Source: Gymnorhina tibicen
Taxonomy: Eukaryota > Chordata > Aves > Passeriformes > Artamidae
Assembly: GCA_013399875.1 (NCBI GenBank)
Contig: VXAZ01004602.1
Coordinates: 104,485-168,484 of the forward strand
Reading direction: 5' to 3'
Length of the DNA: 64,000 nt
Made by a program: the position numbers and the translations under genes
Notes under the pieces: generated by a model
Told to the model about the DNA's origin: nothing
Seen by the model: the letters and a program-made list of their open reading frames with translations, nothing else
Databases searched by the model: none
Shown here: positions 48,605-61,600 of the stretch, piece after piece
How the letters are laid out: each line of letters begins with the position of its first letter
Numbering within the stretch: position 1 is the stretch's first letter

Positions 48605-49612
48605 ACCCTTCTTCCAGGCAGCTGTAGAGAGTGATAAGGTTTCCCCAGCCTCCTCTTCTCCAAGCTAAACAACCTCACCTTGCTCAGTGGCTCCTCATAG
48701 GGCTTGTGTTCTAGACCCCTCATCAGCCTTGTTGCCCTTCTCTGGGCACATTTCAGCATCTCAAAATCCTTCCTAAATTGGGGGGCCCAGAACTGGACAC
48801 AGCACTCGAGGTGCGGCCTCACCAGTGCCGAGGGGAAGAATGACTTCCCTGGTCCTGCTGGCCACATTACTCCTGACACAGGCCAGGATGCCATTGGCCT
48901 TCTAAGCCACCAGGGCACACTGCTGGCTGGCTCATGTTCAGTCTGCCATCAATCAGTACCCCCAGGTCCCTTTCTGCTGGGAAGCTTTCCAGCCACTCTG
49001 TCCCCAGCATNTGCTGTGATGCGTCCCAGCCACTCTGTCCCCAGCATGTAGAGCTGCAGGGGGTTGTTGTGACCAAAGTGTAGAACCTGGCACTTGGTCT
49101 TGTTGAACCCTGTATCACTGGACTTATATTTATTCATATCAGTTGCGCCTGTCCAGGTCCCTCTGCAGAGCTCTCCTACCCTCCAGCAGATCAACACTCC
49201 CCCCTACTTGGCGTCATCTGCAAATTTCCAAATTGTAGATTTGATCCCCTCCTCCAGATCATCAATAAAGATATTAAACAGCACTGGGCCCAACACATAT
49301 TCCTGGAGGACACCAGTAGGAACCAGCCACCCACTGGATGCAGCACCATTCCCCACCACTCTCTGGGCCCGGCCATCCAGCCAGTTCCTAACCCAGCAAA
49401 GGTCCCACCTGTCCAAGCCGTGGGCTGCCAGCTTTTCCAGGAGGATGCTGTGGGAGGTGGTGTGGGAGAAGGCTTTGCTGAAGCCCAGGTAGACACATCC
49501 ACAGCCTTTCCTGCATCTACCTTGTGGGTCACCCAGTCATAAAAGGAGATCAGGTTGGTCAGGCAGGACCTGCCTTTTCTAAATCCATGCTGGCTGGGTC
49601 TACAGGAGTGAG
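48605..49612 (-). mobile_element. CR1 LINE ORF2 3' half, minus strand, truncated at both ends
   Basis: The minus strand encodes CR1 reverse transcriptase blocks in order, in broken frames: a PTTSHSILLEKLA-like stretch, NWLDGRAQRVVGNG, a GSVLGPVLFNIFIDDLEEGI-like block (YVLGPVLFNIFIDDLEEG), the WKFADDAK active-site block with the A-DD core (49,200-49,240), [56 protein letters not shown] and [23 protein letters not shown]. The 3' UTR is missing, so this is an internal slice rather than a simple 5' truncation. It carries a 22-bp duplication next to an N. Confidence 0.92.
48989..49047. repeat. 22-bp duplication next to an ambiguous base, inside the CR1
   Basis: CCAGCCACTCTGTCCCCAGCAT occurs at 48,989-49,010 and again at 49,026-49,047, with N at 49,011 and 14 bases between. 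In the CR1 consensus this segment is present once. A real tandem duplication or an assembly join of two overlapping reads would look the same. Confidence 0.8.
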
Positions 49613-52600
49613 TGCACTGTATTGCAGGGAAGATTGCAGATGTGAAAATTGAGATAAATGTAGAATATGAGCATGGTGTAGATCAGGGATGAGAAGTTGG
49701 GCTTTCTCCTGACAACTGGGTAAAAGAAGCATCCAGATTTTGACCCTGATCAAAGAAGCAGATGAAGCCTGTAATTTTACCTTCAGGACCCCTCAGACAT
49801 CCTCAGGAGCATGATAATGCTTCCCCCACAGCTTGTAATGAGGTAAACACCAACCATGCACACACATGAAGGGGAGATTATCAGGGTCAAGCATTAATGC
49901 AAGGAGCATTAATGCAATATAAGCCCAAAATGTCATTATACCACATATAATTGACAAATTGTATTTAAGTACTTGTGTTACTTGGGTAACTTTTGCTGGT
50001 AACTAGACAACCTGACAGAGGAATTACCTTACAAAAAGAAGAACCAGTTAAAATACTTGAACTTCCAAGTTTTTGTCTTATATGTAGAAATAGATTGTCT
50101 TTTATGTGGAGTTTAGTGGGAGGTTGAGGTGACAGCTTCCAGGCTGCACAGCTAAAAATGAATTGCAACAACAGAGCTTTTTCCAAACTCAGACTTGTTA
50201 TGCCACTGAATGCTGATGCAAACATATACAGGAGACAATGGCAGCTCAGAAACACATGGCCCTTGGGGGTTAAGTTACTGGATAAACATGAGTTTGCAAG
50301 TGGTGTATGTGAACAATTTTAAGTTTGCATATCTACGCAATCATGAAAGAGAGGTGAAAAATTTCCCAGGAAATACCTTCTTCAGTGACAGGAGAGGGCG
50401 TGGATCCACAAATCACCACATGGGAGTCACATCATAGCTCTGCTGTCCCAGAAACTCCTTCCATTTGCTGGTGCACTGCAGATAATATCCCCAGCAAATT
50501 CATTACATGAAAGATTTCTTAAAGGTGGGGATAAAAAAATTTTATAAACCCAAAGAATTTGCTTATAGGTCACAGCAAATTAGAGACCTGCATAATGCTC
50601 CCTTAGCTACGACAGAATAAAAAGAAGTCCCACAAATTGTTTTAAAACCAGCAACAAGTGCATGTGCATTTATTTTAAACATTTCATGCCATGTTTATGT
50701 TGACCTTGCCATCTGCTTTGTTCTACATATGGGGTCTTGTGGGTCTTGAAACCAGCATGATTTCCCTTTCCAATAGGCAGCACCTCTCTGGAAAGAGGGA
50801 CTCCTTTTGTTTTTGTCAGTTCTTGGGCTGCTGCCCTTCTAGACAAAACCAGTCCAATAGTCTCATCAGGAAATCACAGCCAGTGCTGTCGGAGCCAGTT
50901 GGTCTCCTATTATCCTATTCCTGTGGAATGGCTTATCTTGAGTCACTGTTTCCTTACAGCCTCTTTTTAGACTTAATCAATGCACTCCTACAGTGACTAC
51001 CCTGTAATAAGGTCATCAGTGTTTTTATACATTTTTATGGCCCACTCAACATCCTTCACAATAGTTAACTTGAGAGATTTCTGTCATTGTAGAGATGGGC
51101 CTTAGGCCCATAGATTCTTGGCTGAACTAAAAAATATCTTTTAGAAAGACACCCAAAGCTTAAATAATTTCTGGAAAATATGATCAAATGCTTCATAAAA
51201 ACAAATGTGTAATGAGGCAAAGAAATATAACCAGAAGAAGATGAAAGACTGGGCAACCTTTCTTCTTCAAGAGATGGGAATGTGATATTTGAGACAATAA
51301 ATAATATTAGAAAACAATTTCAACAACAAAGTAATAAAAAGGATCGGGAAGAATACCCTGGAGATCATCTTCACTGAATCTGGTTTCAACATCAGTTCTT
51401 CAGTGCACTAATATTACTCACTCCTGTCCTAAAACTGCCCCTTCCAAATAAGATGCATTTCTGTGTAGCCCCATTAATCCCCCACATCCCCTCTCTGCTG
51501 ATTAAGTGGTTTAAAGAAGTTTATTTAGTCTCTCTAGTTTTCAAGATGAAAGGCTATTTCCTCAAATATTCAAGGCTTGTAGATACAGAAGGTTCAAGCT
51601 TCATTCCATATACTAGACTGGAATATCCTTTGCCAAGGACCCCCTCGGAATACAATCATCAGAGCACAGTGCACTGGGAAGTGCCAAAATGAGAGGACAG
51701 AGGATGACAGCGCTTACAGTGACGCTCTCTGGTTCAGGTCACGATGTGTTGTTCTTGCAGTACAGGTCTCCAAAACAACAAAAGTAAAAAGAGAGGGAGG
51801 AAGGCAAAACACAGCAACCTTCTGCTTCACTTGCCACCTTCATCCAGAGTAAAGGAATGAATGAGAATCCACCCTCAGGCATGGCTAAATGTACTAAGTG
51901 GCAGAGCTAGTTAATATTTCAGTAAAATTAAGGTAATATCCATGCAACAGCCAAAGAAGATCTCAAAGGTCTGTCACAGATTGGAAATACTCTTTATTCA
52001 GCCTTCTGGAGCATCTATCTCCTGAGATGCCTAACCTATCTAAAATTGCCAGATCTCCACATCATGAGAAGAAAACTTCCAAAAGGCTTTTTCATCCGTT
52101 TTTGTAATTTTACGATTAAAGGGATTATCAATAGGAATACTAATGAGAAGTTGTATTGAAGTTACTATTAAGAACAAGTGATAAAAATAAAAGCATTTTG
52201 GCTTAAATGTGAAAAATTCAAAGTTAAACTCCAGGGTTTGCATCAGGTAGGTGCAGAGCTCCAGCACGAGGCCTTTATCTTGTCTGGAGGTCCCTGGGAA
52301 GAGAGATGAGAATCGCCTTCCCTAATACACGAGAATTTCTGCATAGGCAAACCTGGGCCACACCCAGCAGGTTGGGTCCAACAAGGAGCTCTCTCATTCA
52401 GTGCACAGAAGCAAAAGTTTCACCTTGGTGACGAGCTCTGCAGTGGCATTTTCAAGTGAAGGCAAGAGCATCAAGCTTTCACTGGCTGCATCAGCACATG
52501 CAGCTCTGGTACACACAGAAACTTGCTTTTAGCATGATTTTAACCATGCCTTCTTCTGTCAGCAAGTAAGGACCAATAAAGACAATTCTAATGTTCTGTG

Positions 52601-55600
52601 AGGACACGCTGATACGCTGTGCATCTTTCAAGCTTTTATTTCTGTAATTCACCTTCTCCCCAAGTCAATAAGTTAACAAAATACATGAATATAACTGGCA
52701 GGATTGCAAACTGACTGGATTTAAAAAGGGTATTTACAGTGTTTATGATACACAGTATGGATGTGAAGCCATATTCAGAAAAAGTGCACTGTGATTACTG
52801 ACATTTTTGCAATTTAAATTTTTCCCAATAAATCTCATAGAGGACAAGTATGGGAATTTATTCAAGAACACTGCCCTGTTCATTATTTACAACTGCAATT
52901 TTTTGAATGTTTGAATGAATCCCTGTTTGCCTCTGCAACTCTCTAACACTTTCTAATTTTTGTTTCTAACTTTTGAAGGTTTTAATGGCAGATAAAAGTA
53001 TTTGAAATCACTGTGAACATTACAAGCTTATATATGCAGGGAGAACACTCTATGTAAGAGTATTTTTGGTATTTAAGTCTAAAAAATGTGGAAGAGAAAT
53101 AAAGGGAAATGGAAAATTTAGAGAAAAAACTGTGAATGAAAACTTAAAGAGTTCTGTGAGAGCTGCTGATTAGATAATTGAGTTTCCTGATTATCCAATG
53201 AGGAAAGAAGATAACAAAGATAAAAGCTCATAATTTTTTTAGTGGTAAAGTGAAATCTCTAAGGTGACAGATGTGAAATGAAAAATAAGATGATGGTAGA
53301 AACAGAAATGATGACTGGCAGAGCAATGACTGTTAAGAAGAAATTTGAATATACTAGTCATTAATTCTTGTAATAGGGAGGCTGTTAACGTGGGAATGTT
53401 GATGGAGAAATGACAGAAGTATGACATTAATATTTCTGTTCTGCATTTGAAAAGAAACACAGTAAGATAGTCATAAGAGAAAAGTAAGCCTGTAACCACT
53501 TTGCTAAGCAGTATTCAGTAAGAAAGAAACTAGAAAAAAATCATTAGTCCTGAATATCTTGAATGATAAAGTTCTGAATTTTTTGCCAGTGGATCTTTAG
53601 TGGGTTTGTTTCTTTGTTTTTTGTTTCCTTTTTCCATTTCTGCTGCATTGCATGAACATCTGGGCAAAAAGTCATTGGCACATTGTACTGAGATGCAACT
53701 GGACTATAAATAAATATTAAACCCTTGTTTACACACACAACGAAACTGTGGGAGTTGCAACTGCTCCACCTGGCAGGTCAGCACGAATCAGTCCATTATA
53801 ATGTAAAAGACACACATTTTAGATGGCAGTGATATTTTGTAGCCTCATACACCAACTTTAAAACTTCAGAGGTGACGCAGAGAGAATACTATCATAATTA
53901 AAAAAAAAAAAAATCTCTCCAAGAACTCGTGGTCTATGTCAATGCCAGTTTTACCCTCTGGGCATAACTATATGCACAAGGTTTATCACAGCCAGAAACT
54001 TCAGCCAGAAGCTCTCTCCAAAACTGTGGATAGTGCAATTTCTGCCAAGTATAAGTAAAGACTTTGAAAATACAAACTGCTACGAGGCAGTTATCCTGCA
54101 ACCACAGTCCTCTCAGTTAAGAGGCCTGAATTGGTTGGTTGCAACATTTAAAATGTTGACAGGGCTGCTCTTAAGGCTCATGTATTTTTCAAGAAGTCAT
54201 TTGCTACCATGTGCTACAAAGTTAAAGCATCTCAGAAGAAGTATGTGGAGTTAAAAATCCACTTAAAAATAACACAGCCTTTACTGACAGCCAGAAATGT
54301 TCTGACATTGGTGCACTCAAAATTGCATTCACATTTTATAACGGGAACAAGGAAAAATTGCCTCTTTTCCTTGTGGCTGTGGCAAAGTGCCATTTTATCC
54401 TGCAGCCGTACTGAATGCAAGCAATCTTTGGTCTGATTCAACATCAAACTCTTGGTAAGCAACCCTGACTAAGTACTATAGAAACAAGTCTGTATCTAAT
54501 GGTACTACAGCCTACTCTGAAATGCATTTACAGCTCCAAGTTGCAAAGATGTCTAATGTTCAAAGTAGAAGAAAGAATGTCTCTTCTCCTTCAGTTTGTG
54601 CAGGGAGGTCAAATTTCAACTTACCCCTGTAGCTCATAGAAGACAATATTACTGTATCAGAGTAAAGAAGTATCAGTTGAAATTCAAATTCTGTTTTCTG
54701 CTTATCTGCTTATTGCTCATTACAGAGATGAGTAGATATAATTGCCCACAAAATTTAATCCATCACCTATTCAAAAATTATACATCCATTTATGTAGTCC
54801 AAAAGCACCATGTCTGAGCAATGTGTTTTAAACCCCATTTTACTGAGAGAGTTTTTGAACTCTTACCATGAGTATTGATATTAGCAGTAGCACCTTATAA
54901 TCTTTTTGAAGTACAAGTGTTTCCTATAATTTTCCATATTGTCTTGATTTTTTCTACTGGATTTCAACAGCCTCACTCTAGTAGACTGACTTATAAAACT
55001 GACCTTTATTATTCCAGCTTCAATTTTCTAGGTCTCAAATTCCCAGTGAAGATATTACAATAAGCAAACTGTAGATAATAAGTAATTATTCCTTTACACA
55101 AGCAGATTCTATTCCTTATATCAAGATTGGCTTGGCTTTCCAATCTATCACCTCTGTAACTTGAAAAAAGTTAATTTTCTTTCCTTTTTTTTTTTTTTTT
55201 CCCCAGGAGGTTCACCAAAACTAATCATCTTAACAAACAGTGATGGTTTTATTTTTCTCATCAAGAAATTCCAACTCCATTCTAGTTACTTTGATTTTCC
55301 AGACTGGATTCTAAAATGTGTCATCATGTGTGTGTTGTCATGTCCTGTCCGCCACTCCAAATTTTATCTTCTTCCCTTTAACATTCTAAGTTTTCTTATA
55401 ACTTTCACATTGAACTTCTCCTTTTCAAAGTCTCCACATTTGTCTGTGTCACCAATCATAGAAGAAAGTCAGAAAATTTTTGGCATGAACTAGAGGAGAG
55501 CATGAGCTTATTTGTCTCCCTTGCTAGCAGTAGCTTCTCTGTTAGATATGAAGATGACATTAGAAAATGAGTATTTTACCCTGTGATTACTTGTTTCTGG

Positions 55601-57986
55601 ACCCAGGAAGGAAACACAGAAAAGGAGCACAGCGATATTAGCTGCCAAATGGGGTCTTGTCAGGGTTGTGCTCTGAGGAGCCTCTTCTTAGTCCTGGGTC
55701 AGCACTCTGGTGTCAGGGACCACACAAGGAAATTTATAGATCATGTGCAACGAAATCCTGGAACTTAGTGCCAAAAAAATATAAAAAATTGACAGAAACA
55801 GTAACATGCAACAGTGAGTAACTGGAACCTTTAAGCTGATGAAAGAGAAAGCCAACCATTTCCTGCCTGGAGTTAGAAACACTTCTCAAGGACTTTTATT
55901 CTCTTTGTACTCTGACTTTGCAAGAAAACTACCCCTAAGTACTGCAGAGATGGCAATGTTGTCAGAAACAGTATACCTTCAGTAAAGATTTTTTTAGAGC
56001 TTCCTGCAAATTGTGGACCTTATATGCAGAAAACATATATTTTCTACAAGCAAGCCAGCTTTCTCTCCACAATTACATCCTTTTCACTGCCAAGGAGAAA
56101 ATTAAGCTGCTAACAGTCTGACTGGGGAGACCACAGAGCTTTTTGACTCTCATCTTCCTATTTCCTCTGATCAGATTTGGCAGCTGGGGATGAATTGCAT
56201 TAAACTTTGCCTGTGTCTGCTGACCCAGATGGTTTTCTAAGAGAGAATAACTTCATCAGGGTGTATAAAGAGTGACTGACATAAGCAACAACCCCAGGTC
56301 TGACCAAATTGTGATATTTGTGGGATCCCTGGCTACAAGGGGAGTGATCAACAGCTCATTTCATTGAGCATTCAGAACCACCAACATAATCCCACTCTAA
56401 CTTCTGCTTGCTTAGGGGAGCTAAATTTGCTACATTTGCTAAATTCTAGATCGTGACTGAAATACTTCTTACCAAGGTCTGGTTCAATGAAAAGCACACT
56501 GCAGCCATCTCCACAATATTCAGCCCCCACCTGAGATGAGAGGGCTCTCTGTGCCCTCTTGCTGAGGCCAGAAGACTCTCTGGCACCTTGTCTGCAGCTT
56601 CCAGTTGGTTCTCACCAATTCCAGTAGCACTGTATCCTTTTTTAGCCATCCTAAGGGTACCAAATGTTACCTGAAGGAGCCCTAAGGCTACTTGACGTAA
56701 GGAAAAGGGAAGAGCATCTGTTACCAAGGAGAATTCCTGGCTATTTCTATGTTCACTGCTGCTTCAATATAGATAATGACAGCAGGAGTCACAGGCCACA
56801 AAGCTGGTGATGCTCAGCCCAGCAAGAGTCCAGCCTCTCAGAGCCTGAGGAATACAAACTCCTTCTAACACAGGCAGAGGTGCAACACCAGCAGAACCAC
56901 GGATTATCCCATATACTCCAGTCAGGATTTCATTACAGCCCAACAAGAGATGATGCCCTCACTGCCACACACAGAATTTGTGATTGTCTGAAGGCAGCAA
57001 GGCCCAGAACAGCTCCTTTTTGTGAGCCATGCCTCATTTATGTTGCACTTACGTTTTTGCTCTCTTCAAAGAAGTCTTGGAAATTAATCAAACTCTTAAA
57101 ACAGACTAGATAGTCTGCTTAAGGCAAATCCACTGAACAGCCAGTGTGATGTCCCCTTTCTTATCTTCTCTCTTTGTACGTACACTGTCCTTCCCTCCTT
57201 ATAGTGACACAGTTTATAATCAATCCCCTTCTTCTTTTCATGTAGTTTAAAACATAACTTCTCTGAAAGTAAGCCTTTCTAGCTTGCACACTCAGCTAAA
57301 TGTTCCCTTCCCAGCCTTCAAATTCACTGCTGCATTTGGGCTTCATTTAGTCCAATGCTTTAGTCCAAGAAGTGTAGCTGCTAAAATGATCTCTGCACTT
57401 TTCTTTGCTGGGTTTGCCTGTATATCAAAATAAGGATCTTGTCTTTGTCATTAAGGCTTTCCTTTGTTTATTTTTACCCTATATTGCTGATTTGAGTGCG
57501 GATGTTATTTTCCTTTCTGTTACCCAAATTACCTTCTCTCCCAGTGTCCTTTCTGCAGTGGGGAGTGCTCCTTGATGGAGTCTGAATTTTCACATCTGCC
57601 TTAGTGTTCCCCTTTACTGAGATCTTGTGAGCTTATGATGTCTAAACATATAAAAAGTTGTGACTGTAGTAGAGGACACTAAGAATGTGTAAGAAATAGG
57701 TAACAAAGTGCTGATCATTCTTCAAGAAATCCATGTCCCAGTGTACTAGATCTTCATGCTCATCGTTGTATGCAGAGTCATGCTCTGAAAGACACAAAGA
57801 GCAGTAAACCCTGCTACTTCCTAATAGTGTTAATCTCCTTTACCAGCAAATACTTTTCAAAGTTAAACCATTCATATAACCATCTCATTTCCTTCCCACC
57901 TTGAAAAAATATGTTCTGAAATCAAAACAAGAAGTTACCAGATTATAGAATCGACTTGCATGTGGGATTCTGTTTTGAATTCCACC
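49613..57986. other. Long AT-rich intergenic tract, no gene recognised
   Basis: Unique sequence with no recognised repeat family. Frames of up to 110 codons (for example 55,161-55,493) are unrecognised. An 18-base T run at about 55,183-55,200 followed by CCCCAGG looks like a splice acceptor but leads into nothing coding. Two palindromic GCATTAATGC boxes lie at 49,891-49,915. A minus-strand frame at 56,446-56,958 is open except for one stop. Confidence 0.5.
49891..49915. repeat. Two GCATTAATGC palindromes, 15 bases apart
   Basis: The perfect 10-bp palindrome GCATTAATGC is at 49,891-49,900 and 49,906-49,915, as part of a 15-base direct repeat (GCATTAATGCAAGGA/GCATTAATGCAATAT). ATTA/TAAT and ATGCAA words are homeodomain and POU-type cores. 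Confidence 0.75.
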
Positions 57987-58440
57987 TGTTGGTTTTGCTG
58001 TGCCTTAAATCATTCCTTCCCTGCTGGGGGAGGATTTCCGAGTCCTTGCCTGGATTTTGGTTAATTAACGGACATTCAGCCTTCTCTGCTCTCAGATAGT
58101 TTATTAAGTCTTATCAGAAAAGTTGGAAGTACAGCAGAGGGATGTGCATGCTGAGGAAAATGCGCAGAATGCCGCCGAAATCAAGATAACACGGCGTTTT
58201 TAAAGCTAAACAATCCAATCAGTGTTTGAAATGACAGATATTTTCACTTTTCTACCAATATTCAACAAATGTTTATAATAGTCCACAGGAACTGCAGAAT
58301 TTTCTATCCAATCACTTTAAACAATTTTTCTGCATTAAATGGAGTAGCATGAAGAACAAGAAGGAGGTTATAAAACAACAACAATCCTCCATTTTGGAGT
58401 TACTGCTTTTTATCTATTTGCTACTTTAACAAACCCAACA
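57987..58440 (-). mobile_element. ERVK-type endogenous retrovirus LTR, minus strand
   Basis: The block is 454 bases long and bounded by a 6-bp inverted terminal pair: TGTTGG at the minus-strand start (58,440) and CCAACA at its end (57,987), the TG...CA rule of LTRs. On the minus strand U3 begins TGTTGGGTTTGTTAAAGTAG and contains AACTCCAAAATGGAGG. A TATAAA word lies at 58,277-58,272 and a poly(A) signal AATAAA at 58,105-58,100, followed by a U5 of about 110 bases. The sequence resembles bird ERVK LTRs that I recall. Flanks do not show a matching target-site duplication, which fits the internal stub on one side. No retroviral gene is present. Confidence 0.7.
58100..58105 (-). terminator. LTR poly(A) signal
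   Basis: AATAAA on the minus strand in the context GACTTAATAAACTATC, placed as expected between R and U5 of the LTR at 57,987-58,440. Confidence 0.6.
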
Positions 58441-58660
58441 CCTTTATATTTTCACCCTATGCTACCTTACATAATATTCTATCACCTAGTTCACACCGCA
58501 GTGCGTTCAAATTCTTCCCAGAGAGTTGGCAGCTTTCTCCATGGACAAAGGTCAAAACCAGTGTGTTCCAGGGGGGTAAAACTCCTTAAAACAGGCAGGG
58601 AAATATTCCCTGCACTCTGGACTCCCACACTTGCATATTCAAATATCCATTTGCAGTGTG
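58441..58660 (-). mobile_element. Possible internal stub upstream of the 3' LTR
   Basis: On the minus strand the bases just before the LTR read GGGTGAAAATATAAAGG, a purine-rich stretch where the polypurine tract of a provirus would lie. The 200 bases before that have a composition different from the AT-rich surroundings and do not repeat LTR sequence. If correct, this is the 3' end of a truncated provirus rather than a solo LTR. No protein can be read from it. The right boundary is a guess. Confidence 0.4.
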
Positions 58661-61600
58661 ACACAAGCATAAATTATATAATGCTGTCGAGAGGTATTTG
58701 AAAATATGAATATTAATACCATGATGTAAGGTCCACTCTCAGATTAACTAATATCAAGTAATCCCAATGTCATGAATACCCTGATTACATCTAGAAAGAT
58801 TTACGGGATATTATCAAATAGTAAGCAATTCACACATCATTATGTGTGCCAACTAAGTCACTCCCATCAAAGGAAAGTAAAAAAAAACCCTAAAGATGGT
58901 GCAAGTTAGTTTTGCATGGAGGATACAGATTTGGAGAAGTAACTATTTATATTAACCAAAATTGCTTGGCAAGAAACTTCTTAAGAGTTCTTAAGACTAG
59001 TCTTAAACTTAAACTTACTAGTTTCTATTAACCTGTCCACCACTGTCTTTTTGTAAAGAAATGGTAAAAATTTTGTAACAGTAATAGAGTTTCTACTGAA
59101 ATTTTGTTTTCCTATGAGGAAGTTAAATGGTTGTCACATCCCACAGTGAAAAAAAAAAAATTGCAATTGACTGCTTCAGGTTGTTTTGTTTTCAGACTTT
59201 GCAGTGTTTTGGCTTCTAAAAAGATGTAGAATTCCCAGACTATATAATTTTGGATGCTAACTGTGTTTTGTCCCACATGCTTGTAATCTGAACACATTTG
59301 AGACAATTTCTCTGGAAACAAAGATTCACTCTTGGTTTTCAGGCTATCCTGTGTTGTCCCTTCTTGAAAGAGAATTCCCCAATGTGACTGGTGAGGTTAA
59401 AATGATTTAGGGTCTTTTTTGCCAGAGAAGAAATTCTCTTTTCCATCTAGTTTAACATTCTAATAGTTATCTTTGGGGGCTTGATTCAAGCTTGCTGAAG
59501 TCCATCAGGCTCTTTCCACTGCTCACAGAGCCAATGGCATCAAATTTTCATTTGGCTTTGGTCACTACTGCCTGATTTTCAATATACTTTCTTTATCATT
59601 ATACTCACAGCTAGTTTTATTTAGATCAGAACTGTTGATACTGAGATTATTTAGATTTTTTTTAATAACCTGCACAGCCATTGCTCCCCATAATTAATGC
59701 AGTACATCTGGGAGGTGTTCCAGACAGACCTATGTGAAGGCAGTCTAGTCCACATTCAAATCTTGCCATTTTACAAGAAGAGGTTTCTTTCTTTCTTGAC
59801 TTTGCTATGAGGTCAATAATTTTCCGTAAGTTTATGTGAGGAAAAAGTTTGTTGAAACAATATCCAGGGCCTCTTTTTAACAATAATTTTCCTTTGCTAT
59901 ATCTTGCCAAGATTATTTAAGCCTCCCAGTGCATATTTATAGGAAGCCTGGACAATTATGGAAGAAGAATTCATTTTTTTGAGATCTTGTTCAAGAGTCT
60001 CAGTATTTCACTGCTTTATTAAAAAGGAGAATTTTTACCCTGCTGTGAGAAATGTGTTTTCACAGGTTACTCCAAGTCCATAGTACACATATTTACATCC
60101 AACAGGCAGTCACAGCACACGCCTTTGCAGTGGTGGATATACTCCAGACCCTCTGCCACCTGTTGGCCCCTCACCTGAGCCCTGCCAGGCTCTGGAAGAC
60201 CTTTGTGCTTCCACACAAAGGGAAGAGATTGCAAACCACGTTGTTAAGCAGTGCTCTGCTCAGGTCTTCCAAGACAGGCTTGGCTAATGCTGCCTTCAGA
60301 TGGAACGAGAAGAATGTTTACTGGAGGCTATGACATGGCTTTGACTCACCTTTGCCTTCAAGTTTGTCCAGTTTTAAGTGCCGTGGATTTCACTGACAGT
60401 TAATTTTCTTTGTTGCTGTTCTTCTTGCATCAAGTACGGAACAAAGAAAGGAAAAGACACATGAAAGTCAACACTAGTCATTTTGTCTGTTGTCTAGGCA
60501 GAAAGATCTCAACACTCACCAAGGGAGGGCTACAAACTTATTTGCAAGATTTTGGCATATGCTTAGAGCATTTCTGATCATTATAACACCAGTAACAGAG
60601 CAGGATATGCCCAGGGACATGCCCTGGGACACTGAAAGAGGCTCACCCTCCCCAGTGCTGGTACACACCTTCTGTAAATTGACATGCTCCATGGTGTTTT
60701 CCAGCTACATAACAAATGACAGACTCTGGAACTGGATCACACAAGAGAGCAAGCTTGGAGCAGTGGGAGAGAGGTTGGCACTGGACAGAACTGGACTCTG
60801 AATACTGGAAACTGAAAATCAGTATTTTTGAGCAGAATACCTCCTCAGATGGGTGAGTCCTGCTCCTACTCAAAATTCACTCAAGAAAAGCTGTGGAGAG
60901 GCCCTCACTGGCATGACATTTCACATAGGCTGTGTTCTTTTTGGAATTTCCCAGCAGAGGTCTGTCTCATCACATAGATGCCAGTACAGGCATCATTCTT
61001 CATTTCCTGCAAAGAAACTCACAAGAGGTGAAGCTTTGAGAACAGCCCTCTCCCTTCTCCAAACTGCATTCCCATCAGAAAACTTGGAGAAGTTATAATA
61101 GGAAAAAAAATCTTTTTTTCTTTAGTTGTGTGCTCTCAAACTGTTCTGAAGGGTTTATAAACCAGGGCATGCAGCTGTGCAATGGATAATCTGCATACTT
61201 ACTCGTTCCCTGACTACAGGCCAGAGGCTTCTCTGTGACAACATATGAGTTCTGACTGGGCACCAGGTCTGAAAAATATATGTACGCATTGTCATTGCAC
61301 ATCTGGAATTTAGAACTGCTAATGGATATGCTGTGATAGAAAAGAAAAGTGTCTGGCCAATAAATTTGGCTTATATATTTATTTTAAAAAGCATTACCAC
61401 ATTTCTGGCTAGTAGCCTTTCATCCTCTAGACTTTACACCAGTGCATCTGGAATGCTAAGCAGCTCTTTCAGGGATGCAGCCATATCCCAAAAGGCACTC
61501 TTTTTATTTGAAATAACTTTAAAAACTAATTAAAAAGGAGGAAGGCTTACATACCTAGCCTTGTATATCAGCTCCTACAATCTCAGAAACCACAGGTGAA

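Noticed and set aside
55161..55493. Splice-acceptor-like T run followed by a 110-codon frame
   Set aside because: The T run is a plain homopolymer, the peptide is an AT-driven F/L/I-rich string, and no donor or partner exon was seen.
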